A stretch of 64,000 nucleotides of DNA, from contig NZ_JAEACF010000001.1 in NCBI RefSeq assembly GCF_016401385.1, forward strand, positions 1,736,001-1,800,000, in the 5' to 3' direction. The position numbers were made by a program, and so were the translations under genes. Positions 6,810 through 15,822 of this stretch are shown here, one piece after another; position 1 is the stretch's first letter, and the number at the start of each line of letters is the position of its first letter. The notes under the pieces are model-generated. The model was not told where the DNA came from. It ran no database searches and was given only the letters and a program-made list of their open reading frames with translations. The stretch comes from Fictibacillus halophilus (lineage in GTDB: Bacteria; Bacillota; Bacilli; Bacillales; Fictibacillaceae).

Positions 6810-9461
6810 ATGTCAAAAGATTACCGAAGCCGTATGGAGCGCAGACAATCTAGTGATAGTTCCAAACCGGCAAATCAATCAAAAACAAAAAAACCTAGAC
6901 GAGGACGCAGTTGGAAGAAGACGCTGTTCATCCTTGCTCTTATATTAGGCGTTTTAGGACTGTTAACGATCGGTGTTATTGCCGCGACTTCTCCTAAATT
7001 AGATCCTAAGAAACTAGAAACACCTGTATCCTCTAAGATAATGGATATGAACGACAAGGAAGTTTCTCTTGTTGCAGGTGATGAAAAACGAATTCGTGTT
7101 AAGATTAATGAAATTCCAGAACCTGTACAAAATGCTTTTATCGCCACAGAAGACGTGCGTTTCCGTGAGCATAGTGGTATTGATGTACGCCGTATAGCAG
7201 GTGCAGCCTTCGCTAACGTTAGAGAAGGATTTGGAGCAGAAGGTGCGAGTACGATCTCTCAGCAGGTTATTAAGAATACGGTATTAACAAATGAAAAGTC
7301 TCTTACACGTAAGATTCGTGAAGCATATCTTTCCGTCCAATTAGAACAGAAGTACTCTAAAGACCAAATCTTAGAGATGTATTTAAATAAGATCTATTTT
7401 GGAAACAATGCTTATGGAATTGCAACAGCTGCCAAAGTTTATTTCAACAAGGATGTTGATCAACTTGAGGTGCAAGAAGCAGCTCTTTTAGCTGGTCTGC
7501 CAAAAGCGCCAAGTTATTATGATCCTACGAGGAATCCAAAAGAAGCAGAACACCGACGCAACGTTGTGTTGAACTTAATGGCTCAGCACAAATTCATCTC
7601 AAAAGAAGAAGCAGAAAATGCAAAAAGCATTTCTGTTAAAGACATGATTAAAGAAGGCGAAGTTAAGACTGAGACTCGCCCTTATGATGCTTACATTAAA
7701 CAGGTTATTGATGATCTCAAAGAAATTGAAGGTCTTGAAGAAGCAGATATCTATTCATCTGGACTTAAAATTTATACGAATTTAGATACGAAAGCACAGC
7801 AAACAACTGAAGATGTATTAAAAGCGAAATTAAATGAAGAGCATGAATTCCTACAGTCTGGAGTTGCTTTAGTTGATACGAAGACAGGGTCCATACGCGC
7901 AGTCGGAAGTGGCCGCGGCGGTCAATTAAGTAACTATTATTCTTCAAAAATTACACGTCAACCAGGATCCACTATTAAACCAATACTTGATTATGGTCCT
8001 GCTATTGAGAATAAAAAGTGGAACACAGGCTACATTCTAAAAGATGAACCAGTAGAACTGAAAGACATTACGATCAACAACTTTAACGACCGAAACGTTG
8101 GCGACATCTCTATGCGTCAAGCACTCGTTGAATCAAAGAACACGACTGCTGTTCGTGCGTTCCAAGAAGTTGGAGCAGAAGAAGCAACAGATTTTGCTAA
8201 CAAATTAGGATTTGACTTAGATCCAGATACAACTTATCCATCCTACGCGATCGGTGGTTTTAACGGTGGTATCTCCCCTCTTACTCTAGCTGGTGCTTAT
8301 ACATCTTTTGGTAACGGAGGTATATACTCAAAACCAACTACGGTACGTAAAGTTGAGTTCCCTGATGGCCGTGTAGTTGAAGTCGATTCAGAGCCGAAAG
8401 CAGCTATGAAAGATTACACCGCTTATATGATCACAGATATGCTAAAAGATGTGATGGACAGAGGAACTGGACGTGAAGCGAACGTTAGTGGACTTAACTT
8501 AGCTGGTAAGACGGGTACAACTAACTACTCTAAAGAAGATCGTGATAAGTACGGTCTTCCAGATGGGGCGACGAAAGATGCTTGGATGGCAGGATATACA
8601 CCTACCTATACAGCAGCTGTTTGGACTGGTTATGCTGAGAACAAAGACAAAGAAGGTAACGGTCTTTATCTAAACGACAATGAAGCGGATTATTCGAAAC
8701 AGATCTTCCGTGATATCATGAGCGAGTTAGATCATAAGAACACTGACTTCAAGAAGCCGAAATCTGTAACGGAAGTCGCGATGGAAAAAGGAACAGGGAA
8801 ACGGGCAAGTGAGTTCACACCTGATTCTGAAAAGATCATCGAGCTTTTCGTTAAAGGATCTGACCTTCCTGGCATAAGTGATAGCTATGAAAAACCTTCT
8901 TCGATTGAGGGATTAGAAGCGAAGTACAAAGAAAATAAAAACGAGATCGAAGTTAAATGGAAATATGGTAAGAAAAAAGGCGTATCCTTTAGAGTTCTCG
9001 CAAGCTATAACGATGGACCGATGCAGGAACGTGCAACGATCAACGATACGAAATTCGTTGTTCCATCACCTGCTCCTGGTAAATATTCATTCCAAGTCAT
9101 AGCGATCGACAGTGAGAACAACACAGAAAGTGAACCTGCAGGAACATCGATTACGATCGAAGGGCCTGAAGGTGAAGAGCCACCACCTGGTGAAGGTGAA
9201 GGCGAAGAGCCAGGTACTCCTCCAGGTCAAGAACCTGGAACTGAACCACCTGCTGAAGGTGAACCTGGGACTCCTCCAGATCAAGGAGGCGGTGAAGGTG
9301 AACAACCAGGTACTCCTGGTACTCCTCCCGGACAAGAGCCTGGGACAGAGCCACCTACAGAAGGTGAACCTGGTACAACTCCTACACCTCCTGGGCAAAA
9401 CGGAGGCAGACAACAAAATGGTGGAAACGGCGGAGGCTTAGTTCCTCCTCTCAATCCATAA
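6810..9461 (+). CDS. ponA: class A penicillin-binding protein 1A/1B (PonA)
   Basis: An 883-residue bifunctional peptidoglycan synthase. Basic cytosolic tail (1-37), one membrane helix (about 39-59), glycosyltransferase GT51 domain with catalytic Glu114 in 'ATEDVRFREHSG', then transpeptidase domain with active-site Ser387 in STIK, S-K-N at 442-444 and KTGT at 567-570. A fibronectin-III-like region (about 700-785) follows, then a Pro/Gly/Glu-rich tail of about 100 residues. Uses lipid II outside the membrane to make and crosslink glycan strands. Downstream of recU as in B. subtilis and followed by a strong terminator. Confidence 0.95.
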   Translation: MSKDYRSRMERRQSSDSSKPANQSKTKKPRRGRSWKKTLFILALILGVLGLLTIGVIAATSPKLDPKKLETPVSSKIMDMNDKEVSLVAGDEKRIRVKINEIPEPVQNAFIATEDVRFREHSGIDVRRIAGAAFANVREGFGAEGASTISQQVIKNTVLTNEKSLTRKIREAYLSVQLEQKYSKDQILEMYLNKIYFGNNAYGIATAAKVYFNKDVDQLEVQEAALLAGLPKAPSYYDPTRNPKEAEHRRNVVLNLMAQHKFISKEEAENAKSISVKDMIKEGEVKTETRPYDAYIKQVIDDLKEIEGLEEADIYSSGLKIYTNLDTKAQQTTEDVLKAKLNEEHEFLQSGVALVDTKTGSIRAVGSGRGGQLSNYYSSKITRQPGSTIKPILDYGPAIENKKWNTGYILKDEPVELKDITINNFNDRNVGDISMRQALVESKNTTAVRAFQEVGAEEATDFANKLGFDLDPDTTYPSYAIGGFNGGISPLTLAGAYTSFGNGGIYSKPTTVRKVEFPDGRVVEVDSEPKAAMKDYTAYMITDMLKDVMDRGTGREANVSGLNLAGKTGTTNYSKEDRDKYGLPDGATKDAWMAGYTPTYTAAVWTGYAENKDKEGNGLYLNDNEADYSKQIFRDIMSELDHKNTDFKKPKSVTEVAMEKGTGKRASEFTPDSEKIIELFVKGSDLPGISDSYEKPSSIEGLEAKYKENKNEIEVKWKYGKKKGVSFRVLASYNDGPMQERATINDTKFVVPSPAPGKYSFQVIAIDSENNTESEPAGTSITIEGPEGEEPPPGEGEGEEPGTPPGQEPGTEPPAEGEPGTPPDQGGGEGEQPGTPGTPPGQEPGTEPPTEGEPGTTPTPPGQNGGRQQNGGNGGGLVPPLNP
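9175..9420 (+). repeat. imperfect coding repeats in the PonA tail
   Basis: The C-terminal tail repeats 'PGTPPGQEPGTEPP' and 'EGEPGT' blocks with only small changes, and the DNA repeats with it (ccaggtactcctcc and gaaggtgaacctgg recur). Such low-complexity Pro/Gly/Glu tails outside the membrane vary in length between strains by slippage. Confidence 0.8.
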
Positions 9462-9471
9462 CGACAAAAAG

Positions 9472-9503
9472 ATCCGTCAGCAATTTTAGCTGACGGATTT
9501 TTT
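9472..9503. terminator. bidirectional terminator between ponA and the LysM-GH18 gene
   Basis: Perfect stem ATCCGTCAGC / GCTGACGGAT with 7-base loop, TTTTTTTG on the plus side and a T-run (from AAAAAG) on the minus side. It serves both convergent genes. Confidence 0.9.
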
Positions 9504-9506
9504 TGT

Positions 9507-10769
9507 TTATTTGATGTTATACCGATCAAGCAAATAGTTCCAAAAAACTGGATAACCAAACGATAGGTTCCAAAAGCTTACTCCTGCAAAGCCGTACTGA
9601 TCGACCACATCAAATTTTGCTTTCATACTCCGAAGGTCTTCAAACCAAACGACATGCTCTTTTTTCTGTTTATCCCAATAACGGAAAAATGGTGCTTCGT
9701 CTTTTCTGCTATATTTGATGGCAGCCTGCCTTTTACCTGCAAGCTGGGTCGCTTGAACCGGATTCAACGCTTTTGCGAACTCACCGCCCGGTTTATACGG
9801 TAACGTCCAGTCATAACCGTACAGATTGATGCCCATAAGAATTTTCTTTGGATCGATCACACTTACTGCATAATCGAGCACCTTTTTTACAGATGGAAGC
9901 GGACTGACGGCCATTGGCGGTCCACCGCTATAGCCCCACTCATACGTCATCAAGATCACATAATCTACGATTTCCCCGTGAGCTTTATAATCATGAGATT
10001 CGTACCATTCTCCTTCTTGTGTGCCCGATATCTTAGGTGCTACGGCGGTCATCACGATTAAATTTTCTTGGTGCATCTTTTCTGTGAGCGTTCTTAAGAA
10101 CTGATTGTACGCTTCTTTGTTTTGTTTTCCTAAGAACTCAAAATCAACAGAGATTCCTTCATAGCCTTTTTGCTTCATGATTCGTAAGGACTCGTTTATC
10201 ACTTTATCTGTTATCTCTTTTTTCGTTAGAATCGCTGTTCCAACTTCTTCACTAAATTCCCCGTCTTTTATGTTCGTGATGGCCATGATCGGGCGCACGT
10301 TTTTATTTTTAGCATCTTTTAAGAACTCGGAATCATTTAGAGGTTTGAACACGCCTTTTTCGTTCACTTCATAGCTGAATAGCGTAATGTACGTTAACGC
10401 TCTTGCAGCCGCATCAAAATTGGCTTGTGCTTTCGGATTTGGTTCTGCAAACGCGTTCGTTACGATCGTCTTCTTCATACGCTCTGGAACGTTAAGCTGC
10501 GTCCCTGGCCGGAGATTGCTGTCTGTCACACCGGGATTTGCTTGCTGTAGCTGTGCGACAGATACACCGATCCTGTTTCCGATCTCCTCTAATGAATCAC
10601 CAGGCTGAACGGTATACGTAAAAGGTGTTGGGATAAAAAGTGTCTGTCCTACTGTCAGCACGTCTTTTTCAGAAAGTCGATTAACCGTAGCGAGCTCCTG
10701 CCACGGTAATTTATAGTACTGCGATAGCCTCCAAAGAGAATCGCCCCGTTTCACCACATGAATCTGCAT
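9507..10769 (-). CDS. LysM-GH18 spore cortex hydrolase (SleL/YaaH-like)
   Basis: A 420-residue protein with two LysM peptidoglycan-binding modules (residues about 2-46 and 49-94, both starting with the 'V..GDSL..I' pattern) and a glycoside hydrolase family 18 domain from about 105 to 420. The catalytic strand reads 'GISVDFEFLG', with the proton-donor Glu. This is the architecture of SleL/YaaH, an N-acetylglucosaminidase that acts on spore cortex during germination. There is no signal peptide, as usual for spore-coat SleL proteins. TAGGAGGGG lies before the ATG. Confidence 0.88.
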   Translation of the reverse strand: MQIHVVKRGDSLWRLSQYYKLPWQELATVNRLSEKDVLTVGQTLFIPTPFTYTVQPGDSLEEIGNRIGVSVAQLQQANPGVTDSNLRPGTQLNVPERMKKTIVTNAFAEPNPKAQANFDAAARALTYITLFSYEVNEKGVFKPLNDSEFLKDAKNKNVRPIMAITNIKDGEFSEEVGTAILTKKEITDKVINESLRIMKQKGYEGISVDFEFLGKQNKEAYNQFLRTLTEKMHQENLIVMTAVAPKISGTQEGEWYESHDYKAHGEIVDYVILMTYEWGYSGGPPMAVSPLPSVKKVLDYAVSVIDPKKILMGINLYGYDWTLPYKPGGEFAKALNPVQATQLAGKRQAAIKYSRKDEAPFFRYWDKQKKEHVVWFEDLRSMKAKFDVVDQYGFAGVSFWNLSFGYPVFWNYLLDRYNIK

Positions 10770-10825
10770 GATACCCCTCCTAAAAAACGTCTCATGTCAT
10801 CATCATATGTCCAAGAGTCTTGTCC

Positions 10826-11167
10826 TTATGTACTGCGCTTTCTTAATATGACACTTTTCTTTTCCCATTCTGAAAATAACTCACTAAGCTGTATGTACGA
10901 TTGGTAGTGATCGGGCTGGTCGTCTATGAACGTAAGCCGCTCGATCGCATTCACAGGTAAGTGCTTATATTCCTTTAGATCGCTTTTGTAGTTCAATGGA
11001 TGACGAGGTTGCACGCCGTTTACCGAATAGATCGTTTTCAAGAACTGCGTGAAGAAATACTCCATCGGTTCTCTCGCACTTTTTCGGTCACGATTTTTAA
11101 AATATATAGCAATTTCCGTTGACTTCTCTTTCCACTCTATAAAAATGTTCTCGGTATTCTCGTTCAT
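10826..11167 (-). CDS. ypoC: YpoC family protein
   Basis: A 113-residue protein resembling YpoC of B. subtilis, a conserved protein of unknown function encoded between nth and ponA. Visible conserved parts are 'FFTQFLKTIY', 'RHPLNYKSDLKEYKHLPVN' and 'ERLTFI'. GGAGGCG precedes the ATG. Here the amidase gene separates it from nth, so the original nth-ypoC pair has been split. Confidence 0.75.
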   Translation of the reverse strand: MNENTENIFIEWKEKSTEIAIYFKNRDRKSAREPMEYFFTQFLKTIYSVNGVQPRHPLNYKSDLKEYKHLPVNAIERLTFIDDQPDHYQSYIQLSELFSEWEKKSVILRKRST

Positions 11168-11245
11168 TTATTACGCCTCCGATATGTATACAACAAAAAA
11201 GAGCTTATCAAAAGATAATCTCTTATCTACAGTTATTGTACCTCT

Positions 11246-12289
11246 TTAAAAGAGTGTATACCAAGTGGCTTGACCAACGATTCCGTCTATAGCTAGTCCT
11301 TTTCTTTTTTGATAAGCTTTTACCGCAGATTCTGTTTGAGGACCAAAGTTACCATCTGCTGGAACATTTAATGCGCGCTGTATCCTGCTTACGTTTGCTG
11401 AATCAGTTGAACCTCTTTTGATAACATAGCCTGGGTAAGGTACTACAGCACTTCCGTTCGAGCTCCCTGGCTTTGGTGCTACCGGTTGACTTGGTTTTGT
11501 TGGTTGCTTCAACACAGCGTCTAATTTATTTAATGTGTTTGGGCCAGCAATTCCATCAACCGTTAAGTTATATTTTCTCTGAAATGCTTTCACAGCGTTC
11601 TCTGTGTTCGCACCGAAAACACCATCTGCTTCTAGAGAGTAACCCGCTCGCTTTAATTTGTTCTGCAGATTCTTCACTCTTTCGCCTGTGTCTCCACTTT
11701 TTAAAACACTGTTGTTATTTTCTGGTTTTGGTTGAGGTTTTGGTTTTGGTGATGGAGTTGGGATCGTTTGATTGGAAATGGAGTTCTCCACATCTTTTAG
11801 GAACTGATTAAATGTGATGCCATAACGGTTCAATGCGTTATCTGGATCTGTTCTTCGCCCTGGATCTAATTGTTTGTGGCTTGCGATCTTTTCTTGTGGT
11901 CTCCAGTTGTATCTTTTACACAGATAACCCCAGAACCAGACGTAACGTTTATACGCTTCTTGAAAATTGATCCTGCCTCCCCAGCAGAGTTCCACGCCGA
12001 TCGCTGCATCATTCGATTCTCTGCCAAAACGCAGGTTGTCCAACTGTGTTCCATACTGAACATGATACGCTTTTTCATCGAGCGGAATGATCACTAAGAT
12101 CTCTTTATCATCAATAAAAACATGTGCGCTCGCACTCGGCTGTTGATTGTTAAAATAGTTTCGGTTGCTTCTAGCTGAAGTCCCTGGATTTCCTGTATCG
12201 TGAGCGACTCCGAAGAATGGCCCATCGATCTTCGTACCAGGTCTTGCGTTACCTAACTTAATATAGTCATATGTGATTGAATATGACAC
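11246..12289 (-). CDS. N-acetylmuramoyl-L-alanine amidase with two peptidoglycan-binding domains
   Basis: A 347-residue cell-wall amidase. The N-terminal Amidase_2 domain (about 1-165) shows the zinc-site histidines in 'GVAHDTGNPG' and 'ASHKQLDPGRRTDP', plus 'AIGVELCWG'. A Pro/Lys linker follows ('PKPKPQPKPE'), then two PG_binding_1 modules (about 190-250 and 285-347, each 'V..LQ..L...G....DG.FG..T..AV'). The start is set at a GTG 12 bases after AAGGAG. The domain is close to amidases found in Bacillus phages and chromosomes. No signal peptide is visible. Its ribosome binding site is inside a hairpin (12296-12335). Confidence 0.85.
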   Translation of the reverse strand: MSYSITYDYIKLGNARPGTKIDGPFFGVAHDTGNPGTSARSNRNYFNNQQPSASAHVFIDDKEILVIIPLDEKAYHVQYGTQLDNLRFGRESNDAAIGVELCWGGRINFQEAYKRYVWFWGYLCKRYNWRPQEKIASHKQLDPGRRTDPDNALNRYGITFNQFLKDVENSISNQTIPTPSPKPKPQPKPENNNSVLKSGDTGERVKNLQNKLKRAGYSLEADGVFGANTENAVKAFQRKYNLTVDGIAGPNTLNKLDAVLKQPTKPSQPVAPKPGSSNGSAVVPYPGYVIKRGSTDSANVSRIQRALNVPADGNFGPQTESAVKAYQKRKGLAIDGIVGQATWYTLF

Positions 12290-12295
12290 TAAAAC

Positions 12296-12335
12296 ATCAC
12301 TCTCCTTTGTATATGGTATGTAGAAGGAGAGTGAT
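12296..12335 (-). promoter_or_regulatory. hairpin covering the amidase ribosome binding site
   Basis: Perfect 12-bp inverted repeat ATCACTCTCCTT / AAGGAGAGTGAT with a 16-base loop. On the minus strand the 3' arm contains the AAGGAG of the amidase, so the RNA hairpin would hide it. No T-run follows as in a terminator. Confidence 0.65.
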
Positions 12336-12459
12336 TGCTTGTACATATGGGATTTTTGTGCAGATTTTAAAATGTTTGTTGGTATTTGAGTGGTATATTA
12401 AGCTGTTTAGTCCGGTTAATGTTGTTTTGCAGATTTCTTTTGCATACCCCCGCCGGTTT

Positions 12460-12564
12460 CTGCTAGCGGAATTCAAGAAATTATTTCAATAATCCCTGAA
12501 ATTTTGTACATAATCCGGCAAGTTTAAGCGATAATTTAGCGAATTTTAATCATATATCAGCGAG
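12460..12564. repeat. degenerate 21-bp tandem array (locus D)
   Basis: Five consecutive units, exactly 21 bp each. Read on the minus strand they begin CTCGCTGATATATGA, TTCGCTAAATTATCG, CTTGCCGGATTATGT, TTTCAGGGATTATTG, TTTCTTGAATTCCGC and mostly end in an A-run. The 336-bp gap between the amidase and nth holds only this array and the nth terminator. Confidence 0.7.
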
Positions 12565-12646
12565 TCGACAAATTTTGACAACCTCACCTCACTAAAATAC
12601 CCACTACGCTAGCCATGTTTCAACATCTTCTATGCTTTAAGACAAA

Positions 12647-12675
12647 GAAAAAAACCGTAACTCCAGTGGTTACGG
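12647..12675 (-). terminator. nth terminator
   Basis: Minus-strand stem CCGTAAC / GTTACGG, 7-base loop, then TTTTTTT, 8 bases after the nth stop. Confidence 0.88.
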
Positions 12676-12682
12676 CTCTAAT

Positions 12683-13357
12683 CTATCTTTTTTGAGTCAG
12701 CTTCTTCTTTTCTTTTTGGTTCATCCGCTTCTTACCTTCTCGACAGATTGAGAGAAGTGGACACTCTGGGCAGTTTGGATTTTGTGCTTTGCAGTGATAT
12801 CTTCCAAAAAAGATCAAACGGTGATGAGTTGCGCCCCAAAGCGATTTTGGAATCTTTTTCATCAATGTTTCTTCTACCTGCAGGACAGAGTCTTTCCATT
12901 TACAGATGCCTAGCCTCTTCGAAACCCGTTCAACGTGCGTATCAACAGCGATAGCAGGAACCCCATATGCGACAGAAACTACAACGTTTGCTGTTTTACG
13001 TCCTACACCCGGTAGCTTCGTCAGTTCATCTCGATCTTTCGGAATCTCTCCACCGTATTCGTTCAATAGAAGTTCACTCAATTTTTGAATGTTCTTTGCT
13101 TTATTTCGGTATAGACCGATCGACCGGATATCGTCCTGCAACTCTTCTATCGTTACGTTCAGATAATCTTGTGGCGTCTTATATTTTGCAAAAAGTTTCG
13201 GTGTTACTTTGTTAACGAGCGCATCTGTACATTGAGCGGACAGAAGAACCGCGATCGTCAGCTCGAACGGGTTCGAGTGATGAAGTTCGCAATGAGCGTC
13301 AGGAAACATATCCTCGATCTGCTCTAAACAAAATTGAATCTGTGCTTTGTTTAACAC
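12683..13357 (-). CDS. nth: endonuclease III
   Basis: A 224-residue base-excision-repair glycosylase/AP lyase. It has the helix-hairpin-helix 'LTKLPGVGRKTANVV' with catalytic Lys, the catalytic Asp in 'VDTHVERVSKRLGI', and a 4Fe-4S cluster loop C-x6-C-x2-C-x5-C near the C-terminus. The start is a GTG after AGGAGGT. It removes oxidised pyrimidines from DNA. It follows dnaD, as in B. subtilis. Confidence 0.95.
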   Translation of the reverse strand: MLNKAQIQFCLEQIEDMFPDAHCELHHSNPFELTIAVLLSAQCTDALVNKVTPKLFAKYKTPQDYLNVTIEELQDDIRSIGLYRNKAKNIQKLSELLLNEYGGEIPKDRDELTKLPGVGRKTANVVVSVAYGVPAIAVDTHVERVSKRLGICKWKDSVLQVEETLMKKIPKSLWGATHHRLIFFGRYHCKAQNPNCPECPLLSICREGKKRMNQKEKKKLTQKR

Positions 13358-13374
13358 GAATACTTTACCTCCTG

Positions 13375-13407
13375 TTATAAAAAAGAAAGACCTTAGGGTA
13401 TAAGGCC
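13375..13407 (-). terminator. probable weak terminator after dnaD
   Basis: Minus-strand stem AAGGCCTT / AAGGTCTT with loop ATACCC, then TCTTTTTT. The stem contains a G-U pair and the T-run is interrupted, so read-through to nth is likely. Confidence 0.45.
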
Positions 13408-13417
13408 TTTTCTTGTC

Positions 13418-14131
13418 TTAGGATTCCAGCCAGTTGTATTGGGGTCGTTTGATACCTGCATCGTTCCTCGGTTGCTCTTGTTTACCTGATCTTTGCAGCT
13501 GTCTTACTCTGAATTTTTCACCATACGTTTTTGCTGCTTCAGGACTGTTAATGCCATTTTTCTTCCATTCAAAAAGAATACGATCAATATATCGAAAGTT
13601 TAACTTGCCGGATAAAACGGACTCTTTAAGTGCAGAGAGTATCAATTCTGGAGACTGCTGATCCTCGTCCATCCAAATTTTAAGCGTTTCAAGCTCCATC
13701 GGCGACAACGGGCGACCAAACTCTTTTTCAAAGCGAACAAACACGTTCTGTTCCTGGTGCTCCTTATGTACCTCTTTTTTAGCCTGCTCTTCTTCTTTTA
13801 AAGTTTGAAGAAGTCTGTTCCAAAGGGGCTGAAGCGTATATGCCTCAAAATAGACGCCTTTTTCCTTATCCTCGAACTGATCCATGCCGAGCACACCTCT
13901 ACCGATCAACGTCCTGAGCATAGCGGACACTTCATCACTCGAAGCTGACATTCGTTCTGACAGCTCAACAGGTGTCGGAAAATAGTTTCCTGATTCTATA
14001 AAAACATGAAGCTGTATAAACAACATGCATTCGTTGTCTGATAGGCCGATCTGTTTGTACGTTTTGATTAACATATTAGGGATGCTGACTGATCCTTCAG
14101 CCATCCATCGTTCAAATAAATTACCGTTCAT
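13418..14131 (-). CDS. dnaD: DNA replication initiation/primosome protein DnaD
   Basis: A 237-residue DnaD. The N-terminal winged helix (about 15-110, 'NECMLFIQLHVF' and 'LSERMSASSDEVSAMLRTLI') and the C-terminal DnaB2/DDBH2 domain ('EFGRPLSPMELETLKIW...', 'FRYIDRILFEWKKNGI') are both present. DnaD acts with DnaB and DnaI to load the replicative helicase. The ATG after GAGGTG was preferred to a GTG one codon earlier. It lies between asnS and nth. Confidence 0.93.
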   Translation of the reverse strand: MNGNLFERWMAEGSVSIPNMLIKTYKQIGLSDNECMLFIQLHVFIESGNYFPTPVELSERMSASSDEVSAMLRTLIGRGVLGMDQFEDKEKGVYFEAYTLQPLWNRLLQTLKEEEQAKKEVHKEHQEQNVFVRFEKEFGRPLSPMELETLKIWMDEDQQSPELILSALKESVLSGKLNFRYIDRILFEWKKNGINSPEAAKTYGEKFRVRQLQRSGKQEQPRNDAGIKRPQYNWLES

Positions 14132-14265
14132 CACTAAAACACCTCTGCTTTCATTATAGCATATAAACCTAGCTTTTTTATTTTCGCCGTACTGGTGAAT
14201 GTTGAGAAAAAACTAGGTTTGAACGAGAATAGCGTGTTGGAGTGGCATGTCGAAATTTGCAGAAC

Positions 14266-14402
14266 GGCCTTTATTTTCATTTTTAGACTTAATTCGGTAG
14301 GATTTAAACTTAATTTTTTCATTTTAAACTTAACTGGATGCAAAAACGACTTAATTACTCCACAAAACGGCTTAATCACAGTTTTTCCACACTCTTAAAA
14401 CG
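14266..14402. repeat. degenerate 21-bp tandem array (locus E)
   Basis: On the plus strand, ACTTAAT-like blocks start at 14287, 14308, 14328, 14349, 14370 and (as ACTCTTA) 14391; all steps are 21 bp except one of 20. A related GCCTTTAT block begins at about 14267. The array lies between the asnS terminator and dnaD. The 321-bp gap holds no gene; a minus-strand ORF here with heptad-like repeats is a by-product of the 21-bp period. Confidence 0.65.
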
Positions 14403-14415
14403 CTGCTAAGTACAA

Positions 14416-14446
14416 TAAAAAATCTCCCCGCATAACAGGGAGATTT
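14416..14446 (-). terminator. asnS terminator
   Basis: Minus-strand stem AATCTCCCTG / CGGGGAGATT with loop TTATG, then TTTTATTG. Confidence 0.85.
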
Positions 14447-14454
14447 TAATTTTA

Positions 14455-15747
14455 TTAAGGATATAGACGGTTCAATAGACGCGGGAATGGAATTGTTTCA
14501 CGAACGTGCTCTGCTCCAGAGATCCATGCTACTGTGCGCTCTAATCCAAGACCGAATCCTGAATGAGGAACGCTTCCGTATTTTCTAAGTTCTAGGTACC
14601 ATTTGTAAGCATCGTCTGTTAATCCGTGCTCTTCATAACGCTGTTCCATAAGTGCAAGGTCATCGATACGTTGGCTTCCACCGATGATCTCTCCGTATCC
14701 TTCAGGAGCGATTAGGTCTGCACATAGTACAACATCTTCACGGTTCGGGTCTGGCTTCATGTAGAACGCTTTGATGTCTTTCGGATAGTTCGTGATGAAG
14801 ACGGGCTTGTCGAAGCTTTCCGCGATCGCTGTTTCGTGCGGCGCACCGAAGTCGTCTCCCCAGTCGATATCGTCAAAACCTTTTTCTTTTAACATCTTGA
14901 TCGCATCGTCATAAGAAACGCGAGGGAATGGCGCTTTAACGTTCTCTAGTTTAGAGATGTCACGTCCTAGTGTCTTCAGCTCGTTTTCACAACGCTTGAT
15001 CACAGATTGAACGATGTGTGAGATGAATTGTTCTTGAATCTCAAGGGATTCTTCGTGTTCAACAAATGCCATCTCAGGCTCGATCATCCAGAACTCGATC
15101 AAGTGACGACGAGTCTTGGATTTCTCTGCACGGAACGTCGGGCCGAATGAGTATACTTTTCCAAGTGCCATCGCTGCCGCTTCCATATAGAGTTGTCCGC
15201 TTTGAGAAAGATAAGCATCTTCTTCAAAATACTTCGTATGGAACAATGAAGTCGTTCCTTCAGCAGAGCTTCCTGTAAGGATCGGAGGATCTACTTTTGC
15301 AAAGTCGTTGTTGTAGAAGAACTCGTTCACAGCGTGGATGATCTCGTTACGGATCTTTAAGATTGCGTGCTGACGCTTAGAACGAATCCAAAGGTGACGG
15401 TGGTCCATCAAGAACTCAGTTCCGTGTTCTTTCGGTGTGATCGGATAGTCTACCGCTTGATGAAGTACCTCTACATCTGTTACTTCAAGTTCTACACCTA
15501 GAGCTGAACGCTCGTCCTCTTTAACCGTACCCGTTACGTAAAGACTAGATTCTTGCGTAAGTCCTTTTGCTTTTGCAAAGATCTCATCTCCAACTTCACT
15601 CTTTACAACAACACCTTGCACGAATCCAGATCCATCGCGAAGCTGTAAGAAAGCGATCTTACCAGAAGAACGCTTATTTGAGAGCCAAGCACCGATCTTA
15701 ACGGTCTTGCCTACGTGTTCACTAAGCTTATTAATCGTTGTTTTCAC
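14455..15747 (-). CDS. asnS: asparagine--tRNA ligase
   Basis: A 430-residue class IIb aminoacyl-tRNA synthetase. OB-fold anticodon domain (1-100, '[24 protein letters not shown]'), then the catalytic core with motif 2 '[21 protein letters not shown]' region and motif 3 '[13 protein letters not shown]'. The start is GTG, 7 bases after GGAGGT, giving the same length as B. subtilis AsnS; a GTG upstream overlaps the ribosome binding site. It follows aspB, which makes aspartate. Confidence 0.96.
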   Translation of the reverse strand: MKTTINKLSEHVGKTVKIGAWLSNKRSSGKIAFLQLRDGSGFVQGVVVKSEVGDEIFAKAKGLTQESSLYVTGTVKEDERSALGVELEVTDVEVLHQAVDYPITPKEHGTEFLMDHRHLWIRSKRQHAILKIRNEIIHAVNEFFYNNDFAKVDPPILTGSSAEGTTSLFHTKYFEEDAYLSQSGQLYMEAAAMALGKVYSFGPTFRAEKSKTRRHLIEFWMIEPEMAFVEHEESLEIQEQFISHIVQSVIKRCENELKTLGRDISKLENVKAPFPRVSYDDAIKMLKEKGFDDIDWGDDFGAPHETAIAESFDKPVFITNYPKDIKAFYMKPDPNREDVVLCADLIAPEGYGEIIGGSQRIDDLALMEQRYEEHGLTDDAYKWYLELRKYGSVPHSGFGLGLERTVAWISGAEHVRETIPFPRLLNRLYP

Positions 15748-15822
15748 TACATGTACCTCCACTATACGTTATCAATATCTACCAAAAAAAATTATGAAGT
15801 AGAACACTCTAAAAATCAATCA

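Noticed and set aside
9087..9441. Several overlapping ORFs in both strands of the ponA 3' end
   Set aside because: They come from the repetitive low-stop GGT/CCA-rich coding repeats of the PonA tail.
14134..14379. 81-residue minus-strand ORF between dnaD and asnS
   Set aside because: Its heptad-like LSLNPTELSLK pattern is produced by the 21-bp DNA period (seven codons); no start signals.
15747..15822. T-box leader before asnS
   Set aside because: The gap to aspB is only 75 bases and shows no T-box sequence or terminator.
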